64,000 nucleotides of DNA from Mikania micrantha (GCA_009363875.1 CM018682.1:55078031-55142030); one strand, 5' to 3'; counted from the stretch's first letter, positions 32,301 through 43,036 are shown. Numbers and translations are program-made. The notes: generated by a model from the letters alone, not told the origin.

Positions 32301-34017
32301 GGCCAGAACATTTGGACCTGATGGAAAAGGCTATGGGCCATTCAAGTCAAAATGTCCGGATAAAGCTGATGGGTCAATCTAGTTGCTGGGCCCTTCTTTT
32401 GGGCCTGAAATGCAGTGGGCCTAACAGACTGATGCTGGGCTAAGGGTGTGTTTCCTGGCCCACGATGTTCTGGGCAGCATGATGCTACCAAATCAGTCCA
32501 ATGACCGAATGAAGTTGGATAATGCATGTGGTGGTCAAATGTCTTGTCAGCCGAAGGAGGGAGTGTTAGTCGAAGGAGTTCTGCATGGGTTAACCATGAT
32601 GGACGAATAAAGCTCTTGGCCGTATGAAGGTGTTATGCCGACTGGGTCCTCCGAATGAGAGTGGTCGAATGAGAGGCTGGTTCAGACGAATGTATGGTGG
32701 CCGTATGAGCTTGACGAAGGAAACTGTCGAATGAGAAGGCTGCCATTCGCCGAATGAAGGGGGTGGCCGGCGAAGGGGGTTCTTTCGGCCATAGGCCATT
32801 CGACCCACTGGGTGTCTCATTCGGCCGGTCATGGCTACACCCAGGAGCTTCCTCATTTCCAGGTACCATGGTGGTTTTGAAGGTGGCACATGCTAACATG
32901 GTTAACCGCGGTCATGGGTGCAAGTGATGAGCGACTTTCACCCGATTAGGGTTGAGTTTGAACCAAGGGTTCGAAAACCCTGTTTTTCAGCATTTTGGTT
33001 TCCTTTTTACCTCGAATCTGGTTGATTTCCCTTCCGATCTGTTGTACTTTCGTGTAGTGGATGTCGAGGGCTACGCGTGGGCGAAAGAATCACTCAAATC
33101 GGTTGAGAAACGAGAAAGTTATGGAGGTTGGAAGCTTGAGAAAACCCTAAAATTTGTGTAGCCGGAAATTTGAAGTTAGAGAGAGGTTGGGGAAGAGAAG
33201 AATGAAGGAAAAACCCTCTTTCTTGGGTTTTTATACCCCGGAAGTGTTCGGGTTCGTTTTTGTTGCTCGGTTCGTAAGTTCGTCGCGTAACCGGAAAATT
33301 TACGCGTAATTTAAAAGGATTTAAATAAAAGGATTTAATTTAATTATTTTGATGAGTTTCAAAATTGTAAAATGTTATTTATTTGATTTTATTAAATTAT
33401 TTTCGTTCGTGACGTGTTTTCATTGCCGTTTCGTCAGATCGCGTAACCTTCGTGCGTAATTCGTTCGAATCGTCACCCGAACGAATACGATGATGGTTTT
33501 GCTTTCTGACTTTTGTTTTCTACTTTTCAGTCATTATTTCAGAATTCTAAACTCACAGATATGTTTGTGTGAGTCGTCACTCACGCAAACACACTGTCAG
33601 TTCGTCATTCTGAAATAACACTGCATTATGTTTTAATTGTGCTTCCTCACTGTCGGACTCAACTATACATCATGATTTCACATTGTTTTCGTACTGACTT
33701 GTCGGTCATCTGATTCCTCTCATATGTGGACATCAGATCGCAACCGATATGTTTCTGAATATTGTTTGAATTCCGTTGCTTCTCATGTTTTGTTGTGTTA
33801 ACTGTAATTAAGTTTTCACTTAATAAACACAACTAATGTTTCAAATGTACGTTGTACTTAATGTATTTAAGTTTATACGAAAATACGTACAACGTTTTCT
33901 TGTATTTAGGATTCTGTTAATACAAGTACTGTTTAAGCTTACGTATGCACACATAGAATAAGGTGAAAGTACACATACCGTACGGACTTGCCGGACGATC
34001 TGGCACTTGCTGTTACA
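29379..34017 (-). repeat. 3' LTR of Tek-2 (4.64 kb)
   Basis: On the plus strand it starts TGTCACACCCCGGGCC and ends TTGCTGTTACA. It is nearly identical to 38840-43474. It keeps the intact intron 2 donor AAG|GTGAG (31065/31064), which is mutated in the 5' LTR. A roughly 170-bp tandem duplication lies at about 30360-30720. The GGCCCA array (about 31420-32465) and the CATTCGG array (about 32500-32830) are described under the 5' LTR. A TATA box (TATAAAAA, minus strand) is at about 33228-33235. Small open frames in the arrays are not supported as genes. Confidence 0.95.
29741..31064 (-). other. Candidate LTR intron 2, Tek-2 3' LTR
   Basis: The minus-strand donor is ACAAG|GTGAGTTCAT and the acceptor TGTTTTCTCAG|GTGACGGACAGG, with GTGTTGACTTTG upstream. 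It is 1324 bp long. The borders align with those of Tek-1, Tek-3 and Tek-S. Confidence 0.5.
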
Positions 34018-34053
34018 GTCTCCCCTTGTTAAAGAAATTTCGTCCCGAAATTT
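34018..34053 (-). promoter_or_regulatory. Polypurine tract and 3' palindrome of Tek-2
   Basis: The minus strand reads AACAAGGGGAGAC next to the LTR. Twenty bases upstream is the inverted repeat AAATTTCGGGACGAAATTT (34035-34053). Tek-1 and Tek-3 have exactly the same pair. Confidence 0.85.
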
Positions 34054-34071
34054 AAGCATCAAAGTCGGGCT

Positions 34072-36723
34072 TCAATTCTCGAACAGATGGGGATACTTTG
34101 CTTTCATGTTGTCCTCGCGTTCCCAGGTAAACTCTGGTCCACGCTTGGAGTTCCATCGAACCTTTACAATAGGGATACGGCTTCGTTTCAGTCTCTTGAC
34201 TTCACGTTCCATAATCTCTACAGGTTCTTCGATAAAATGTAGTTGTTCATCAATCTGTATCTCTTCCAACGGTATGATCAATGTTTCATCTGCTAGACAC
34301 CTCTTGAGATTTGATACATGAAACACATCGTGTACTCCACTGAGTTCATCAGGGAGTCTGAGTCTATATGCCACAGGACCTATGCGTTGAGTAATCTCAA
34401 ACGGTCCGACATACCGAGGTGCTAGTTTGCCCTTAGCCCCAAAACGAACTACGCCTTTCCATGGGGACACTTTCAGCATAACTCGGTCACCCACATCGAA
34501 TTCCAAAGGCTTGCGTCGTTTGTCTGCGTAACTCTTTTGGCGGCTACGTGTTGCTTGTAATCTTTGTTGTATCTGGGCTATCTTATCAGTAGTTTCCTGA
34601 ATAAGTTCAGGCCCAGTTATTCTGTTGTCTCCCACTTCGGTCCAACAAATTGGAGACCGACATTTTCTACCGTAGAGTGCTTCAAACGGAGCACATCCAA
34701 TGCTGCTGTGGTAGCTATTATTGTAGGAGAACTCAATAAGTGGTAAATGTATGTCCCAACTTCCACCGAAGTCTAGGATGCATGTTCTCAACATATCCTC
34801 CAGGGTTTGAATAGTGCGCTCGCTTTGTCCATCCGTTTGTGGATGATAAGCAGTGCTCAAGTTAACACTTGTCCCTAAGGATTGTTGCAATGATTGCCAG
34901 AACCGCGAAGTAAATCGACTGTCCCGGTCGGAAATAATAGACAATGGCACCCCGTGCCTCACTACTATTTCATCAATGTATAGCTTCGCTAGTTTCTCCA
35001 TCTTGTAAGTCTCTCTGATCGGCAAGAAGTGTGCGGACTTGGTCAATCGATCAATGATGACCCAAATAGAATCGTATCCACTGGAAGTGCGGGGTAGCTT
35101 GGTAATGAAATCCATAGCTATTTGTTCCCACTTCCATTGTGGTATCTCCGGTTGTTCCAGCAAACCCGAAGGTTTCTGGTGGTCGGCTTTGACTTTGGCA
35201 CATGTGATACATTTGCCAACATAAGTGGCAATGTCTTTCTTCATACCCGGCCACCAATAAAATGACCTAAGATCTTGGTACATCTTATCGGCACCAGGAT
35301 GAACTGAATAACGTGTCTTGTGTGCCTCGTCAAGTATGAGTGTTCGAAGTTCATCTAATGCTGGAATCCAAACACGATCCAGATAATAGATAACTCCGTC
35401 TTGTTTTGTCTTGAAGTGTTTCTCGGCTCCACAATCGAGCTCGCGTTTCAGGTTGTTTCTTGCCACTGCTTCCTGTTGTGCTTGTAAAATGTGATCTCTC
35501 AAACTGGTTTGCACAGTCATTCCCATAGCACGAACACGTAAAGGTTTGACTCTTTCTTTCCGGCTCAAAGCATCTGCAACAACATTTGCTTTGCCCGGAT
35601 GGTATTTGATCACACAATCGTAATCGTTCAGGAGTTCAACCCATCGTCTCTGTCTCATGTTAAGCTCCTTCTGATCAAATATGTGTTGTAAACTCTTGTG
35701 ATCTGTGAAGATAGTGCATTTGGTACCATAGAGGTAGTGTCTCCAAATCTTTAAAGCAAATACAACAGCTCCCAGTTCAAGATCATGTGTCGTGTAATTC
35801 TTCTCGTGTATCTTCAGCTGTCGTGAGGCATAAGCAATGACTTTGTCTCGTTGCATCAAAACACATCCGAGTCCTTGATGGGAAGCATCACAATAGACCA
35901 CAAAGTCATCACTGCCTTCTGGAAGTGTTAGAATTGGAGCATTGCACAATCTTTGTTTCAATGTCTGGAATGCCTCTTCTTGTTTATGAGTCCACACAAA
36001 AGGTTCAGACTTCTGTGTGAGTTTGGTGAGAGGCAAGGCTATCTTAGAGAAGTTCGAAATGAATCTCCAGTAATAACCTGCCAATCCCAAAAATGATCGA
36101 ATCTCTGTCGGTGTCATAGGCACATCCCAATTCTTAATCGCTTCTATCTTGGCAGGATCCACATGAATACCATTACTGTTAATCATGTGACCCAAAAACT
36201 GAACTTCCCTTAACCAAAATTCACATTTAGAGAATTTGGCATAGAGTTGTTCTTCTTTTAGAAGCTCCAAAACTGTCCTGAGATGTTGTTCATGTTCTTT
36301 CTCGTTCTTTGAGTAAATCAGTATATCGTCGATGAAGACGATCACAAACTGATCTAGATACGGCTTGCACGCCTGGTTCATCAAGTCCATGAACACCGCC
36401 GGTGCGTTCGTTAATCCAAATGGCATCACCATGAATTCATAATGTCCATATCGGGTACGAAAGGCCGTCTTTGGTATGTCTTCCTCTTGTATCCGGAGCT
36501 GATGATAACCTGATCTCAGGTCTATCTTTGAAAAGTATTGAGCTCCCTGTAACTGATCGAACAAATCATCAATCCTCGGCAACGGGTACCGATTCTTGAT
36601 GGTGAGTTTGTTGAGTTCTCGATAATCGATGCACATTCTGAAAGTTCCATCCTTCTTCTTGACAAAAAGAACCGGAGCTCCCCACGGGGAAAAGCTCGGT
36701 CGGATGAATCCTTTATCGAGAAG
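34072..36723 (-). CDS. Tek-2 RT, RNase H, integrase and chromodomain-like tail
   Basis: This is the downstream part of the gag-pol frame after a stop at 36724-36726; the first ATG after the stop is 36636. RT has FRMCIDYRELNKLTIKNRYP and the intact catalytic box VFIDDILIYS (about 36340-36320). RNase H has VVYCDASHQGLGC (about 35905). The integrase finger is HKTRYSVHPG with CITCAKVK, and the DDE core is at MDFITKLP, IISDRDSRFTSRFW and GQSERTIQTLED. The tail IPIVKVRWNSKRGPEFTWE (about 34170-34115) resembles the chromodomain of Tekay elements, thought to guide insertion. All key residues I can check are present. Apart from the upstream stop and a slightly shortened C-terminus it looks intact. Expression would start from the LTR at 43.4-42.5 kb. 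Confidence 0.9.
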   Translation of the reverse strand, partial: LLDKGFIRPSFSPWGAPVLFVKKKDGTFRMCIDYRELNKLTIKNRYPLPRIDDLFDQLQGAQYFSKIDLRSGYHQLRIQEEDIPKTAFRTRYGHYEFMVMPFGLTNAPAVFMDLMNQACKPYLDQFVIVFIDDILIYSKNEKEHEQHLRTVLELLKEEQLYAKFSKCEFWLREVQFLGHMINSNGIHVDPAKIEAIKNWDVPMTPTEIRSFLGLAGYYWRFISNFSKIALPLTKLTQKSEPFVWTHKQEEAFQTLKQRLCNAPILTLPEGSDDFVVYCDASHQGLGCVLMQRDKVIAYASRQLKIHEKNYTTHDLELGAVVFALKIWRHYLYGTKCTIFTDHKSLQHIFDQKELNMRQRRWVELLNDYDCVIKYHPGKANVVADALSRKERVKPLRVRAMGMTVQTSLRDHILQAQQEAVARNNLKRELDCGAEKHFKTKQDGVIYYLDRVWIPALDELRTLILDEAHKTRYSVHPGADKMYQDLRSFYWWPGMKKDIATYVGKCITCAKVKADHQKPSGLLEQPEIPQWKWEQIAMDFITKLPRTSSGYDSIWVIIDRLTKSAHFLPIRETYKMEKLAKLYIDEIVVRHGVPLSIISDRDSRFTSRFWQSLQQSLGTSVNLSTAYHPQTDGQSERTIQTLEDMLRTCILDFGGSWDIHLPLIEFSYNNSYHSSIGCAPFEALYGRKCRSPICWTEVGDNRITGPELIQETTDKIAQIQQRLQATRSRQKSYADKRRKPLEFDVGDRVMLKVSPWKGVVRFGAKGKLAPRYVGPFEITQRIGPVAYRLRLPDELSGVHDVFHVSNLKRCLADETLIIPLEEIQIDEQLHFIEEPVEIMEREVKRLKRSRIPIVKVRWNSKRGPEFTWEREDNMKAKYPHLFEN

Positions 36724-38673
36724 TTATTGCAACTGGTTAGACAACTCTTGCATCTCCGATGGTGCGAGTCTGTAGGGAGACTTAGCTACAGGAGTTGCTC
36801 CCGGAATCAAATCGATTCGAAACTGTACTGATCTCTCAGGTGGTAGTCCCGGTAAGTCATCCGGAAACACTTCTGCAAAGTCTCTCACAACTGGCACATC
36901 TTGAATCTTGATCGCTTTCTTGTCTTTCTGTATCACATGAGCTAGAAATGCAACACACTGTTTTCGTAAGCATTTGCGAGCTTTCATGCACGATATTATC
37001 TTGACACTGCGTTTCGCTTGATCTCCACGAATCTCCAAGACTTCATTGTTCCCCATAGGAATGCGTAATAGTTTATCGGAACAGATGAACTCAACTCGGT
37101 TAAGAGATAGCCAATCCATTCCGATGATAATGTCGAAACTGCCCAGCTCCATCGGTATCAAGTCGATGGAAAATGTATGATCACCAAGTGTTAGTGGGCA
37201 ATTCCTAAGTACTGTGTCAACTGTAATCTGTTTGCCATTAGCTATCTCAATACTATAAGGGGAGTCTAATGATTCCTCAGCATGATTAAGATGGCTAGCA
37301 AAATCGGATGAGATAAAACTCTGATCCGCTCCAGTGTCAAATAATATAGATACATAAAAATCATATAAGAGAAATGTACCCGTAATGACATTCGGGTCCT
37401 GTCTAGCAGCAGCTGCTCCGATCTGAAAGGCTCTTCCTCTTGGTGCTTGAGCCTGTTGTTGATTTCTCTTAGGGCAATCCCGAGAGAAGTGACCAGGTTC
37501 ACCACAGTTGTAGCAAGACCTGTGATCGGTAGCAGCAGCAGCAGTGGCTGCATTGTTGTTTCTGTTCTGAGTCCTCTGACTCCTGCAGTAGTTTGCTGTG
37601 TGACCAAATCTTCCACAGTTGGTGCAGTGTCTGCACGGAACATTTGGTAGATGATGGTACTGGCATGAGTTGCACAAAGGTGCAGTGCCAGTGTATGGCT
37701 TCCTGATCTCCAATGGTGGTGGTTGGTTGCGCATTGGAGCTTGAGTAGTGGCAGCAAAGTTTCTGGCCACCTTTTGTCTCTTAGCCGGACGTTTGTCCGA
37801 CTTCTTGGAAGTTCCAGCCTTGGCTGAGTCAGCCTCCTTCTTGAATGCTCCAGAGGCAACCATCATATCTGTCAGGGATGCTGACAGTGTAACAGCTAAT
37901 TCCATGGTGGTAGGGTGAGCAGAAATCACATGACCTCGGATACTGGGCGGTAATCCACCAACATACCGCTCAATTCTCTTCTCAAGTGTTGGCACCACAT
38001 CCGGTGCCAGAGTGGCTAACTCATGAAATCGTGTGGTGTAGGCCAGATGCCCAGCACCAATCATCTCCAGATTGAGTAATTCAGTCTCAACCTTTTTCAG
38101 TTCATTTCTTGGGCAAAACTCTGCCCTCAACATCGCCTTGAATTCGTTCCACGGCATGGCCTGGGCCTCATCCCGGCCTCTGATTGATACCTGAGCGTTC
38201 CACCAGGTTAACACTCGCTTGCTAAATGATCCCGCGGCATACTTTACTCTATTCTGTTCAGGACAGCCACTGATGTCGAGGGTAGCCTCCATCTTCTCAA
38301 TCCACTGGATCAGTCCGACTGCACCCTCGCTACCACTGAAACTGGGTGGCTTGCAGCCTACAAAGTTCTTATAGGCATAGTCCTGACTCTGTCTGGTGTT
38401 ACCGCTGCCTTCTCCAGATGAGTTAACAACGTTGTTACTGTTGTTGTTGTTGATCCGGTTCATCATCTCTGGAATCACTTCCCTCAGTTGGCTTGTAAGA
38501 AGAGTAGCCAGTGCCACAGTAGCAGGGTCCAACTGATACGCTGGTGGTGGCGGAGGAGGAGGTGGAGGTGCTTGTGTAGGAGAGTCTGGCGGTGTCGGTG
38601 TCGAAGAGTGCGGAGCTGAACCTTGAGTCAGCGGTAATAGAGGTGGTTGTCTTCGTGGCGGCATTCTGATCAT
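36724..38673 (-). CDS. Tek-2 gag and protease
   Basis: 649 codons from ATG 38673 (MIRMPPRRQPPLLPL), after a leader of about 165 bp from the primer site. A Pro-rich N-terminus (about residues 25-45) is followed by a capsid domain (FVGCKPPSFSGSEGAVGLI, RVLTWWNAQVSIRGRDEA). Two zinc knuckles are present, CTNCGRFGHTANYC (about 37630-37585) and CYNCGEPGHFSRDC (about 37515-37470). Protease is ILFDTGADQSFISSDF (about 37345-37300). The frame stops at TAA 36724-36726 in the linker before RT (QLQ, stop, LLDKGF), where Tek-3 has GAG (Glu). Gag forms the particle and protease matures it. Both should be functional as far as I can see; pol would need readthrough. Confidence 0.92.
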   Translation of the reverse strand: MIRMPPRRQPPLLPLTQGSAPHSSTPTPPDSPTQAPPPPPPPPPAYQLDPATVALATLLTSQLREVIPEMMNRINNNNSNNVVNSSGEGSGNTRQSQDYAYKNFVGCKPPSFSGSEGAVGLIQWIEKMEATLDISGCPEQNRVKYAAGSFSKRVLTWWNAQVSIRGRDEAQAMPWNEFKAMLRAEFCPRNELKKVETELLNLEMIGAGHLAYTTRFHELATLAPDVVPTLEKRIERYVGGLPPSIRGHVISAHPTTMELAVTLSASLTDMMVASGAFKKEADSAKAGTSKKSDKRPAKRQKVARNFAATTQAPMRNQPPPLEIRKPYTGTAPLCNSCQYHHLPNVPCRHCTNCGRFGHTANYCRSQRTQNRNNNAATAAAATDHRSCYNCGEPGHFSRDCPKRNQQQAQAPRGRAFQIGAAAARQDPNVITGTFLLYDFYVSILFDTGADQSFISSDFASHLNHAEESLDSPYSIEIANGKQITVDTVLRNCPLTLGDHTFSIDLIPMELGSFDIIIGMDWLSLNRVEFICSDKLLRIPMGNNEVLEIRGDQAKRSVKIISCMKARKCLRKQCVAFLAHVIQKDKKAIKIQDVPVVRDFAEVFPDDLPGLPPERSVQFRIDLIPGATPVAKSPYRLAPSEMQELSNQLQ

Positions 38674-38823
38674 AACCGAAAGAAAATCGGTTAGTGTAGT
38701 GATCAGAAGCAGAAGACATATGCAAATAGAATCCTATATTAAAAGAACTCTACATGAGGGTCCCTAGGTTATAGTCTAGGCCAAACCGTTTAAGTAATAT
38801 GACCTATATTTCTCTATAACCAT

Positions 38824-38836
38824 GGCTCTGATACCA
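38824..38836 (-). promoter_or_regulatory. Primer-binding site of Tek-2 (tRNA-iMet)
   Basis: The minus strand reads TGGTATCAGAGCC, three bases from the 5' LTR. It is a perfect initiator tRNA-Met complement. Confidence 0.92.
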
Positions 38837-39201
38837 ATCTGTCACACCCCGGGCCGGCGGGAACGGATCGTGTTTTCCCGTCGGGCGGAAAGTTCCCGGG
38901 GCGCGATATCATTGTGTTGATAATCAAATGATCAGATTGTTTACATAGCACATGAGATATAAATGAGAAATGCTAATCATGACATGAAATAGAATTACAA
39001 AGTTAAATTACATTGTACTTCATAATTTAACTACGTAAATCTAATCAAAAGAATCAATGAGTTTATATCTTGATCTGTACAAGATATACAAAAGTGATTC
39101 AAGTTCTGTCATATCAAAATGTATGCAATCAAAAGAAAGCTAGGTCTTCTATGAGTCCACTAGCTTATCATTTGCATATAGTGTCTACACCTGTCCGTCA
39201 C

Positions 39202-40525
39202 CTGAGAAAACATGTAATTTAAACAAAGTCAACACTAGGTTGGTGAGTTCATAAGTAAGTCAATTGAAAACCATTGAACTGATCATGCACACATTCACAA
39301 TGTATTAACTGTTATATCTGTTGCTTGTATATTTGTTCATCTGTTCCACCCAATGGCCTCTCCTTAGTTATATGTACAAGTAGTATATCGCCTAGCTAAG
39401 TATGCTTATATATAGGGAATCACGAAAGGGTCAAGCCCAGACGCTATCCCACCACATACTTAACCAAACTCCACACCACTTGCGATACAACTAAGGATAT
39501 CCACTTCCCAACTATCTGTATTGTCCATTGTATCAGCATGTGTAGAATAATGATATGGTAAGAGGGGTTTTGTTATCAAACCGAAGTATTGATAAACCCT
39601 CATCAAATTAAGGAATTTAGATTATTTAAATCTGATCCTTATATTATTCTATTACTTGTGAGGTTAACTTTTATGATACACTTTTAATTTAATTAAAAGT
39701 ATTAGTTAACTGTTCATCATATGTCTCCAAATGCAACGTATAGAATCCGAATGGAATCCATTTTGAATCCTCACGTAATCAGATTAAAATGCATTCCATT
39801 CTCTCCTATCCCGCCGTGTGATCCCAAAGTTTCCGTGTGGGATTGTCTCATGTGATTAACAAAGTCGAATAAGAACTTGTCTTATTGCGTTATGATAATC
39901 GGGTGTAAATGACAAGAATCCCATGAAGTTACGTTATCATGATCGTCATTTACTGTAAATGATAAGAATCGTCATTTACTGAATCCATACGTTCCCAAAG
40001 TATCCGTGTGGGAATGTTCTCGTGTGTTTAACAAAGTCGAATAAGAACTTGTCTTATTACGTTATGTTAAATATGTGTAAATGACAAGAATCCCATGAAG
40101 TTACGTTATCATGATCGTCATTTACTGTAAATGATAAGAATCCCATGAAGTTACGTTATCATGATCATCATTTACTGAATCCATGTGATCCCAAAGCCTC
40201 ATTATGTAATTAAGTGTAAATTAATTAAGTATCTGTTCATGTGGAAATAACTAAGTGTTATAAGTTATAATCTTATAACTAAGTTATTATAATGTGTTGA
40301 TGATTAAGAATTTATCTTATCATAATCATCTGAGTTTCCTAGTTATCTCATAATCATACAAGCATGCATACAATGATATATGATAATAAGCAATTTAATA
40401 TTATCAAATCAAAGTATAAATAACATGTTAAGCAAACTTTTAAATAAATAAAAGCAAACATGTTTCTCAGCCCCGAGAGTTAAAATCAGTAAAGATTTAA
40501 AGTAAAAAGGGGCATATGAACTCAT
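39202..40525 (-). other. Candidate LTR intron 2, Tek-2 5' LTR (donor mutated)
   Basis: Same borders as in the 3' LTR, but the donor reads ACAAG|ATGAG because of a single G-to-A change (minus strand) at 40525. This should block splicing of transcripts from this copy if the intron is real. Confidence 0.45.
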
Positions 40526-40875
40526 CTTGTAGTTGTTGAGGTTTGACTTAGCTTATATGTGAATGCACGCGCTATCGTTTGAATTTGTTGTGTTCACGAT
40601 CCTGTATTGATTTGTTGTAACTTGTAAGTATAACCTAATAGACTTTTGGGTGTGTATGTGTGGGTGTTAGCCCTAAGTTGGCTTTCACGCGTAAGACTTG
40701 GTCATGATCACCATTCGGTCTCTTATGCAGGTTTTAAGTTAAAAACCTTATGAGTTATTATCTTGTAATCTTTGACTTGACTCATTCTTGTAACTGTACA
40801 CTTTGATCTTATGAAATATGTTAAACCCGAAGGTTTGAAGTGATGTGTAGACCGAACTATGTGACCAAGTCCTAT

Positions 40876-41928
40876 GTTGGGCCTCTAGGTCATTTGTTGG
40901 GCCCTAGGCCCAAACCTATGGGCCTTGGTCTGTTCTTGAACCACCAAGAGTGTTAGACCATTTTGGAACATGTGATTCAGTGATATACAGTGTGGAAATA
41001 CGAAAGCTTGGTCAATTGCTAAGAAACCTAATGAATAGGTAGTCTTGTGACCTCCATTGGGCCACGATGAGAAACTGTTGGGCCCGAAGTGGGCCCAGGC
41101 ATGATTTATCGGGCCAAAGGTTAGAATGAACTGTAGGAACCATGGTTGGGCCAAAAATAGGTGGTTGTCCAAGATAATGACAAAGTGACTCCAAAAATGG
41201 AGGACAAAGGCCTCAAAGTGGGCCTTAAATCGATTTCTGTGGGCCTCGGGTAGATTTTGATGGGCCCAATGGGTTTTGTCTCGGGCCTTTGCTAAAAGAA
41301 CTCATGGGCCAAGTTGGGCCTGGATTAGAATGGATGAAAACATTGTGGGCCTTGAATTTGAGCTTTTGGCCCAAAATGGTGGCCTTGAATCACATTTTGT
41401 GGGCCATGGGCCAAACTAGATGGGCCCCAAGGGATTTCTCTCAGGCCCTGAGCACAATAAGTGTTGGGCCAACATGGGCCTGGATCAATTGGGCCGAAAC
41501 TATTGTGGGCCCAATTCAAGGGAAATATGGGCCATTTGGGCTTGTGTGAGTTAATTCTATGGGCCAATTTCTTTCCAAACAGATTTTATGATCAAAATAG
41601 TTCATTTTGGTTCAAGTTGAACTGAAATAGAGCTTGGGCCTGTATTGGGCCAAGTTATGGGGTTGTTGGGCCTCCTTGGCTATGACTTGGGCCTAAGAAG
41701 CCTTTTTTTTTGTTAGGCCCTCATTGGATTTGGCAGCTTGTCCACTACAACCACTTGGGCCAGAACATTTGGACCTGATGGAAAAGGCTATGGGCCATTC
41801 AAGTCAAAATGTCCGGATAAAGCTGATGGGTCAATCTAGTTGCTGGGCCCTTCTTTTGGGCCTGAAATGCAGTGGGCCTAACAGACTGATGCTGGGCTAA
41901 GGGTGTGTTTCCTGGGCCACGATGTTCT
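40876..41928 (-). repeat. GGCCCA array, Tek-2 LTR
   Basis: I count about 34 copies of GGGCC on the plus strand, most as TGGGCC, in 1.05 kb, or one per roughly 31 bp. Nearly all have the same orientation, which is GGCCCA on the element strand. There is no fixed period, so it is not a simple tandem repeat. TGGGCC/T is the plant site II motif recognised by TCP factors. An identical array is in the 3' LTR. Confidence 0.85.
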
Positions 41929-41959
41929 GGGCAGCATGATGCTACCAAATCAGTCCAAT

Positions 41960-42290
41960 GACCGAATGAAGTTGGATAATGCATGTGGTGGTCAAATGTC
42001 TTGTCAGCCGAAGGAGGGAGTGTTAGTCGAAGGAGTTCTGCATGGGTTAACCATGATGGACGAATAAAGCTCTTGGCCGTATGAAGGTGTTATGCCGACT
42101 GGGTCCTCCGAATGAGAGTGGTCGAATGAGAGGCTGGTTCAGACGAATGTATGGTGGCCGTATGAGCTTGACGAAGGAAACTGTCGAATGAGAAGGCTGC
42201 CATTCGCCGAATGAAGGGGGTGGCCGGCGAAGGGGGTTCTTTCGGCCATAGGCCATTCGACCCACTGGGTGTCTCATTCGGCCGGTCATG
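41960..42290 (-). repeat. CATTCGG array, Tek-2 LTR
   Basis: About fifteen copies of CCGAATGA, TCGAATGA, CCGAAGG and similar (plus strand) occur in 330 bp, next to the GGCCCA array and closer to the promoter. It occupies the place of the CGAACC array in the other Tekay LTRs. Confidence 0.8.
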
Positions 42291-42683
42291 GCTACACCCA
42301 GGAGCTTCCTCATTTCCAGGTACCATGGTGGTTTTGAAGGTGGCGCATGCTAACATGGTTAACCGCGGTCATGGGTGCAAGTGATGAGCGACTTTCACCC
42401 GATTAGGGTTGAGTTTGAACCAAGGGTTCGAAAACCCTGTTTTTCAGCATTTTGGTTTCCTTTTTACCTCGAATCTGGTTGATTTCCCTTCCGATCTGTT
42501 GTACTTTCGTGTAGTGGATGTCGAGGGCTACGCGTGGGCGAAAGAATCACTCAAATCGGTTGAGAAACGAGAAAGTTATGGAGGTTGGAAGCTTGAGAAA
42601 ACCCTAAAATTTGTGTAGCCGGAAATTTGAAGTTAGAGAGAGGTTGGGGAAGAGAAGAATGAAGGAAAAACCCTCTTTCTTGG

Positions 42684-42692
42684 GTTTTTATA
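42684..42692 (-). promoter_or_regulatory. TATA box of the Tek-2 5' LTR
   Basis: The minus strand reads TATAAAAAC directly after TTCCGGGG. It is the positional match of the Tek-1 box and is followed by a CT-rich start region. Confidence 0.7.
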
Positions 42693-42927
42693 CCCCGGAA
42701 GTGTTCGGGTTCGTTTTTGTTGCTCGGTTCGTAAGTTCGTCGCGTAACCGGAAAATTTACGCGTAATTTAAAAGGATTTAAATAAAAGGATTTAATTTAA
42801 TTATTTTGATGAGTTTCAAAATTGTAAAATGTTATTTATTTGATTTTATTAAATTATTTTCGTTCGTGACGTGTTTTCATTGCCGTTTCGTCAGATCGCG
42901 TAACCTTCGTGCGTAATTCGTTCGAAT

Positions 42928-43036
42928 CGTCACCCGAACGAATACGATGATGGTTTTGCTTTCTGACTTTTGTTTTCTACTTTTCAGTCATTATTTCAGA
43001 ATTCTAAACTCACAGATATGTTTGTGTGAGTCGTCA
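42928..43036 (-). promoter_or_regulatory. Paired TGACG palindromes, Tek-2 LTR
   Basis: CGTCA (TGACG on the element strand) is at 42928-42932 and 43032-43036, 104 bp apart. The first lies in TTCGTTCGAATCGTCACCCG, the second in GTGTGAGTCGTCACTCACGC. Both are centred on inverted repeats. Confidence 0.6.

Noticed and set aside
31424..32889. Several 60-100 codon open frames in the Tek-2 LTRs (also 40885-42356)
   Set aside because: They lie in the GGCCCA and CATTCGG arrays, overlap on both strands, and are identical in the two LTRs only because the LTRs are young. No homology to a known protein is evident to me.
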